Positions 59,905 through 64,000 of a stretch of DNA of 64,000 bases are shown piece by piece. The stretch spans positions 58,094,284 to 58,158,283 of the forward strand of contig CM033721.1 in the NCBI GenBank assembly GCA_019671005.1, given 5' to 3'. Both the position numbers and the translations under genes were made by a program. The notes below the pieces were generated by a model. It saw only the letters and a program-made list of their open reading frames with translations, ran no database searches and was not told where the DNA came from. Source of the DNA: Hibiscus mutabilis (lineage: Eukaryota; Streptophyta; Magnoliopsida; Malvales; Malvaceae). Each line of letters begins with the position of its first letter. Positions within the stretch are counted from its first letter, which is position 1.

Positions 59905-61478
59905 TAAAAATAATAGATGGTTTTACAATAAACGCCATGTACCGTTATGTACCATTAATTATATGTACCGTAATGTATTATTAACTATTTTGATAATTTT
60001 TAAAATTATAGGGACCGAAAGCGTTATTATCCATTTTTAACTAAAATAAAAAACAATTTTTATATTATTTTTTGAGTTTTTTTCTTTTGGGTAAAGTAAA
60101 CAAATGGTAACTGAACTTTGGTAAATTATTCAATTTGATAACCAAACTTTCAATTGCTTCAATGTTACAATTAAACTTATAGTTTTGCTCCAAATTGGTC
60201 ACTGATATGTTAACAAGAGTGACATGATAGTTAAAATATTTTATATAATAACACATTTAGTCATCCATATTTGCACATTCAAACAATTTTATCCTAATTC
60301 AAAAAAAATAAATTTAATCATCATTATTTACACATTATTTCAATTTGGGACTATTTTAATTAAAAATAATTTAACTCTAAAACCAAAATACTAAACCTTA
60401 ACCCCTAAACCATAAACACTTAAAACCAAAACCTATGTTATATTTATATATGCAGAGGTTAGAGATACAATTGCTTCCTTGGCTGCCAAGGACATAACAA
60501 AGGTGATAAAGAATCTTACTTGAAAGAAAAATTTAAAATTTATTTTATCCTTCAGTTTTTGTTCAATGTTGGAATTCGTCACGATCTCAGTATTCAGTGC
60601 ATGTAATATGTACTAATTCATGCTGTGGCAGATTGTCTTGAGTTTATGAGGGTGTATTCATTTGATGCAATGAAAAATTCTCAATTTAGCCTTCTATGTG
60701 TCTTTTTATATGTTATTGGGATGTATAAATGTATCCGATACGGTTCGGGTTTATTTTCCCTTCAAATTTGCAACAGAAATATGCAATTATAGACTTAGAA
60801 TTTGGAAACAGAGTGTTAGGACATTAAAGCCAAAGAGAAAATATTACAGAAATTTTGGTTTTGCAAATTAGTGTAAGTATGTGTAGAATTAGGGGTTTAG
60901 GGTTTTGGGGTTTATAAGTTTAGTGTTTTGTTTTAAGTGTTTAGGGTTTATGGCTTAAGATTTAGTGTTTAAGGTTTATAATTTTGGTTTCAGGCTTTAG
61001 GGTTAAATTATTTTTAATTAAAATTGTCTCAAATTAAAATAATGTGTAAATAATAAATGTTATTTTTTTTCAAATTATGACAAAATTATTTGAATGTGCA
61101 AACATAATGATTAGATGTGTTATTATACAAAATATTTTAACTATCACATCACCCTTTTAACGGTTGTTAACGGGTCAGTGACCAATTAGAAGCAAAACTA
61201 AAAGTTTAATGGCAACATTGAAGCAATTAAAAGTTTAATTATCGAATTGAATAATTTACCAGAGTTTAGTTACCTTTTGTGTACTTTATTCAAAAAGAAA
61301 AAAAATCTGAAAATAATATAAAAATTGTTTTTTAGATTTTATTCTAAAAATGATAATAACACTTTAAGTCCCTATAATTTCAAAAATTATTAAAATAATT
61401 AATAATACATTGCGCTACACATAATTAGTGGTACATAGCGGTACATGACATTTATTGTAAAATCATCCAAAATAATAA
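59905..61478. mobile_element. Large inverted-repeat element with arms of about 500 bp
   Basis: Left-arm sequence is mirrored at the right over about 500 bp. Examples are TTTTACAATAAACGCCATGT against ACATGACATTTATTGTAAAA, and AAATTATAGGGACCGAAAG against CTTTAAGTCCCTATAATTT. Others are TAATTGGTCAC-type blocks and ATAATAACACATTTAGTC against TAGATGTGTTATTATA. About 450 bp separates the arms. The inner 330 bp of each arm is related to the arms of the element at 15435-17660. The centre edges carry CCTAAACC/GGTTTAGGG runs. An inner element inserted at the centre of a palindromic MITE is an alternative. Confidence 0.72.
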
Positions 61479-62267
61479 TGTAAAGTGATTTTTTTTGAAA
61501 AGACTGTCTGAATTTATACCAACTTATATTGATTTTTTATATTTTTATATGAATAAATATTTAATGATATATATTAGTATATATATAATTAGTGGTATAT
61601 ATCAATACATAGCGTTTACTCTAGATTCATTCATTTTATATACTTTTATAATCATTTTGTAATGTTCGGAGTTTTTTTAATCAAATTTATTTTAAAATCA
61701 TAGACTAGGAATAAAAATTTATTGATGATATTTACATCGAAATATTAAGTCTAAAAGGTACTTGGGAATATTCAATTATGGTTACCCAAAACTCCAAAAG
61801 TCTTTGTGTGAACTTTTATTTCCAATTGTATACAATGTCAATTGGACAAGTTGGATCAATTAATGATTATATTTTTATTAACACAATTTAATCTTTAGTT
61901 AAGATTTAAGTCGAGCAAACACATTTGGTCGATTGATCAAGTTGTTCATCTTTGTTCTCTCGTTTTTTTAGGTCATAGATTTTAAATCACCACATTTCTT
62001 CCCTAGAGTTACCCTTTTCTACTCGTCTAAATATAATTAGGATTAAAATTAAATTTCGTAAAAAAAAAATTATGATTCAAGTCTAGGCGGAAAGAAAAGC
62101 TATCTAACTTGTAAATTGAAAAAACGTATTTTCAAGGAGACAATCAAAATAAATTTTAAGGGGAGCAAAAGACAAACAATAAAAACTAATTGTATTATTA
62201 ACCCAATAGCAATGTCCATATAATAAAAAAACTAAATAAATTAAGGGAAAATATATGACGTAAAATA
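61479..62267. other. Intergenic, no gene seen
   Basis: AT-rich sequence. The block near 61970-62035 resembles 29140-29220 (dispersed repeat). No coding region or RNA gene could be supported. Confidence 0.45.
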
Positions 62268-62620
62268 TATGTACTGGCGATAGAAACATTTTGTTTCTAC
62301 AAGCGTCCTAATTTTAGGGGTTAGGGATCTAATTTAAGGTTTATAGTTTATGTGTTTAGGTTTAGAGGTTTAGAATTTAGAGTTTATGGTTAGAATTTAG
62401 GGTTTAGTGTTAGGGTATATGGTTTAGAGGTTAGAGTTTAGGGTTTATGATAATATGATAGAGATTTGAATTTTTACCTATAATCCCTAAATTCTAAATT
62501 CAAACCATAGTCCCTACATTCTAAGCACCTAAACCCCTAAACTATAACCCATAAACTGAACCCTAACTCCTAAAATTATGACGCTTGTAGAAACAAAATA
62601 TTTTAACCGTCGGTATATGA
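62268..62620. mobile_element. Hairpin element with perfect 19-bp arms and TTTAGGG-like core
   Basis: TTTTGTTTCTACAAGCGTC (62289-62307) is perfectly inverted at 62580-62598, and pairing continues inward (CTAATTTTAGG against CCTAAAATTA) and outward. Between the arms the left half is a string of diverged GTTTAGGG/GGTTTAG motifs and the right half their complements CCCTAAA/CCTAAAC, so the whole 350 bp could fold on itself. Confidence 0.75.
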
Positions 62621-63513
62621 TATGATTACCCATTAATTAATAATAACAAAGAAAAGTGATAGGGAAAGAAAGAATGGATAGCATTTTTTGTTCCATCTTA
62701 ATCAGAAAAGAGTTGATGATGATGAATCATATAAATAACAACAAAACATTTTAAAAAAATGTTACGACCAGACATTGTTAACATCGTGTATTATTTGCAT
62801 AAAATTCGTATAAGTATAACTATGCAACTTGGTGTTTATCAATCGATTCTGTCAATCTTTCTTTCGTCTCATTCGTTTGTCAATTAAATCAATTATTTTT
62901 TTTTGTTTCATTCATTTATTTTTAGATTGGATTATATATTCCCAACGATAGATTATAGAATATGATTTTAAGAATTTTAATAGGATTAAATTATTATTTA
63001 AATAATATTTTAAAAAATTTAGTTATACAAATATTCTTAATTATAAAAGCGTATTTTAAATAATAAATACGTTATTATATTCCAAGAGGTTTTCGTTATA
63101 TATAATTATTTATAGCTGAAGGAGGCGTGGAGCAATGAACAAACTTTGGGAAACAATATTAATTCAAAATTTACAAGTTTTCTATTTTTACGAACCTGAA
63201 TATCGATCTTGAGGATAAAAAGTAAAAGAACACACGCAATGGAATGAAATTTTGAACCGAATATAGTCTAGTCTTATCCACAAAGGGGAATATGAGAGAA
63301 TTTAATGACTCAATGAAAAACTACATTTTGTAAAGAATTTATATTATATACGACATTTATAGTCTAAACCAATAAAATTATTTATTTTATGAAAAATTAT
63401 ATCACAGGTCTTATTAACTACCTAGGATATAGGCCTAACCAATAAAATTAAGACATGTCATTTAATTTTTATACATCATATTTTTTATGTCAGCATTTGT
63501 CCAACTCATATTT
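62621..63513. other. Intergenic, no gene seen
   Basis: AT-rich DNA without conserved coding sequence. Short runs such as CCTAGGATATAGGCC near 63421 are isolated, and I could not assign them. Confidence 0.4.
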
Positions 63514-64000
63514 AATTTTTAACCCTAAATATTAAACATAAAAAGTAAAATAAAAGGAAAAGAAAATTAGACTCTCCCAAACCCTCCATTGTTGGTCTTC
63601 CCAAACCCTTCATTGTTCGTCTTCCCGAATCATATTTTAATTCATCAACTGGAACTTTTACAAGTAAGTGATATATACATACATATAATATTAGTTTAAT
63701 TGTTTAATTATTTTGATTTGTTTAATTCATCTATCGCCGATTACCCAACTTTCACTTCATGACTGAAATTTGTTTGATTGTTTATATATGTATTGATTTT
63801 TAATCCTAAATATTAAACATAAAAAGTGAAGAAAAAAATTAAATTCCCTATCTACCCAAACCCTCCACTGCTTGTTTTCCCAAATCATATTTTAATTCAT
63901 CGACTGAAACTTTTACTAAGTAATATATACATATACATATATATATATAATATTAGTTTAATTGTTTAATTCATTCATCGCCAATTACCCAACTTTCACT
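63514..64000 (+). repeat. Direct tandem duplication, about 281-bp unit, second copy cut by window end
   Basis: CCTAAATATTAAACATAAAA occurs at about 63524 and 63805. The following landmarks repeat in the same order: CCAAACCCTCCA, AATCATATTTTAATTCATC, AATATTAGTTTAATTG and ATTACCCAACTTTCACT. The copies differ by substitutions and small indels. The array may continue beyond the window. No protein is encoded. Confidence 0.82.

Noticed and set aside
1..64000. CRISPR arrays, operons, bacterial-type ribosome binding sites, rRNA or tRNA genes
   Set aside because: I looked for regularly spaced unique spacers and for tRNA cloverleaf hallmarks. Only tandem repeats without spacers and SINE-like Pol III boxes were found. 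The DNA is a plant nuclear sequence.

Overview
This window is nuclear DNA from a flowering plant, almost certainly a eudicot. It has long AT-rich intergenic DNA, genes split by short GT-AG introns, plant-specific gene families, a plastid DNA fragment and several layers of nested retrotransposons and MITE-like elements. A Malvaceae or cotton-like source would fit the repeat families, but that is an impression and was not tested.

Layout. From 1 to 5.8 kb lies most of a non-coding Ogre/Tat-like LTR element, whose 5' LTR is cut by the window edge and whose interior is built from about 50-bp periodic repeats. From 8 to 23.5 kb is a gene island with three intact multi-exon genes. The first is an IDM1-type agenet/PHD/GNAT chromatin protein (+, 7991-14552, 11 exons, 1277 aa). 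The second is a trichome-birefringence-like (PMR5-clade) polysaccharide O-acetyltransferase (+, 18284-19715, 4 exons, 387 aa). The third is a glutamine-dependent asparagine synthetase (-, 20319-23265, 13 exons, 584 aa), convergent with the second. I derived every exon junction by hand. All reading phases close, and the only non-GT donor is a GC donor in asparagine synthetase intron 1. Between the first two genes is an inverted-repeat element that encloses broken exons of an IAA-amino-acid hydrolase (ILR1-like) gene.

From 23.6 kb to the end I see no intact host gene. This part holds two SIRE/Maximus-type Copia regions (about 31.1-37.0 kb and 46.1-55.9 kb) with broken gag, RT-RNase H and a plant-retroelement accessory ORF. 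One contains a 1.23-kb LTR lying in the opposite orientation. The other is split by a 5.26-kb non-coding element flanked by the 5-bp duplication AGTTT. There is also a chloroplast rpoB fragment (37.0-37.5 kb), partial LTRs of another family, SINE-like units and at least ten inverted-repeat (MITE or MULE-like) elements. One of these, with a perfect 9-bp target duplication, sits inside another that has a 10-bp duplication.

The three host genes do not form a pathway: they cover chromatin regulation, cell-wall acetylation and nitrogen transport metabolism. The main interest is in the repeat architecture: gene-fragment capture, nested insertions, dense GTATCGATAC palindromes in Copia LTRs and telomere-like CCCTAAA runs in the centres of foldback elements. 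I found no convincing new gene system.
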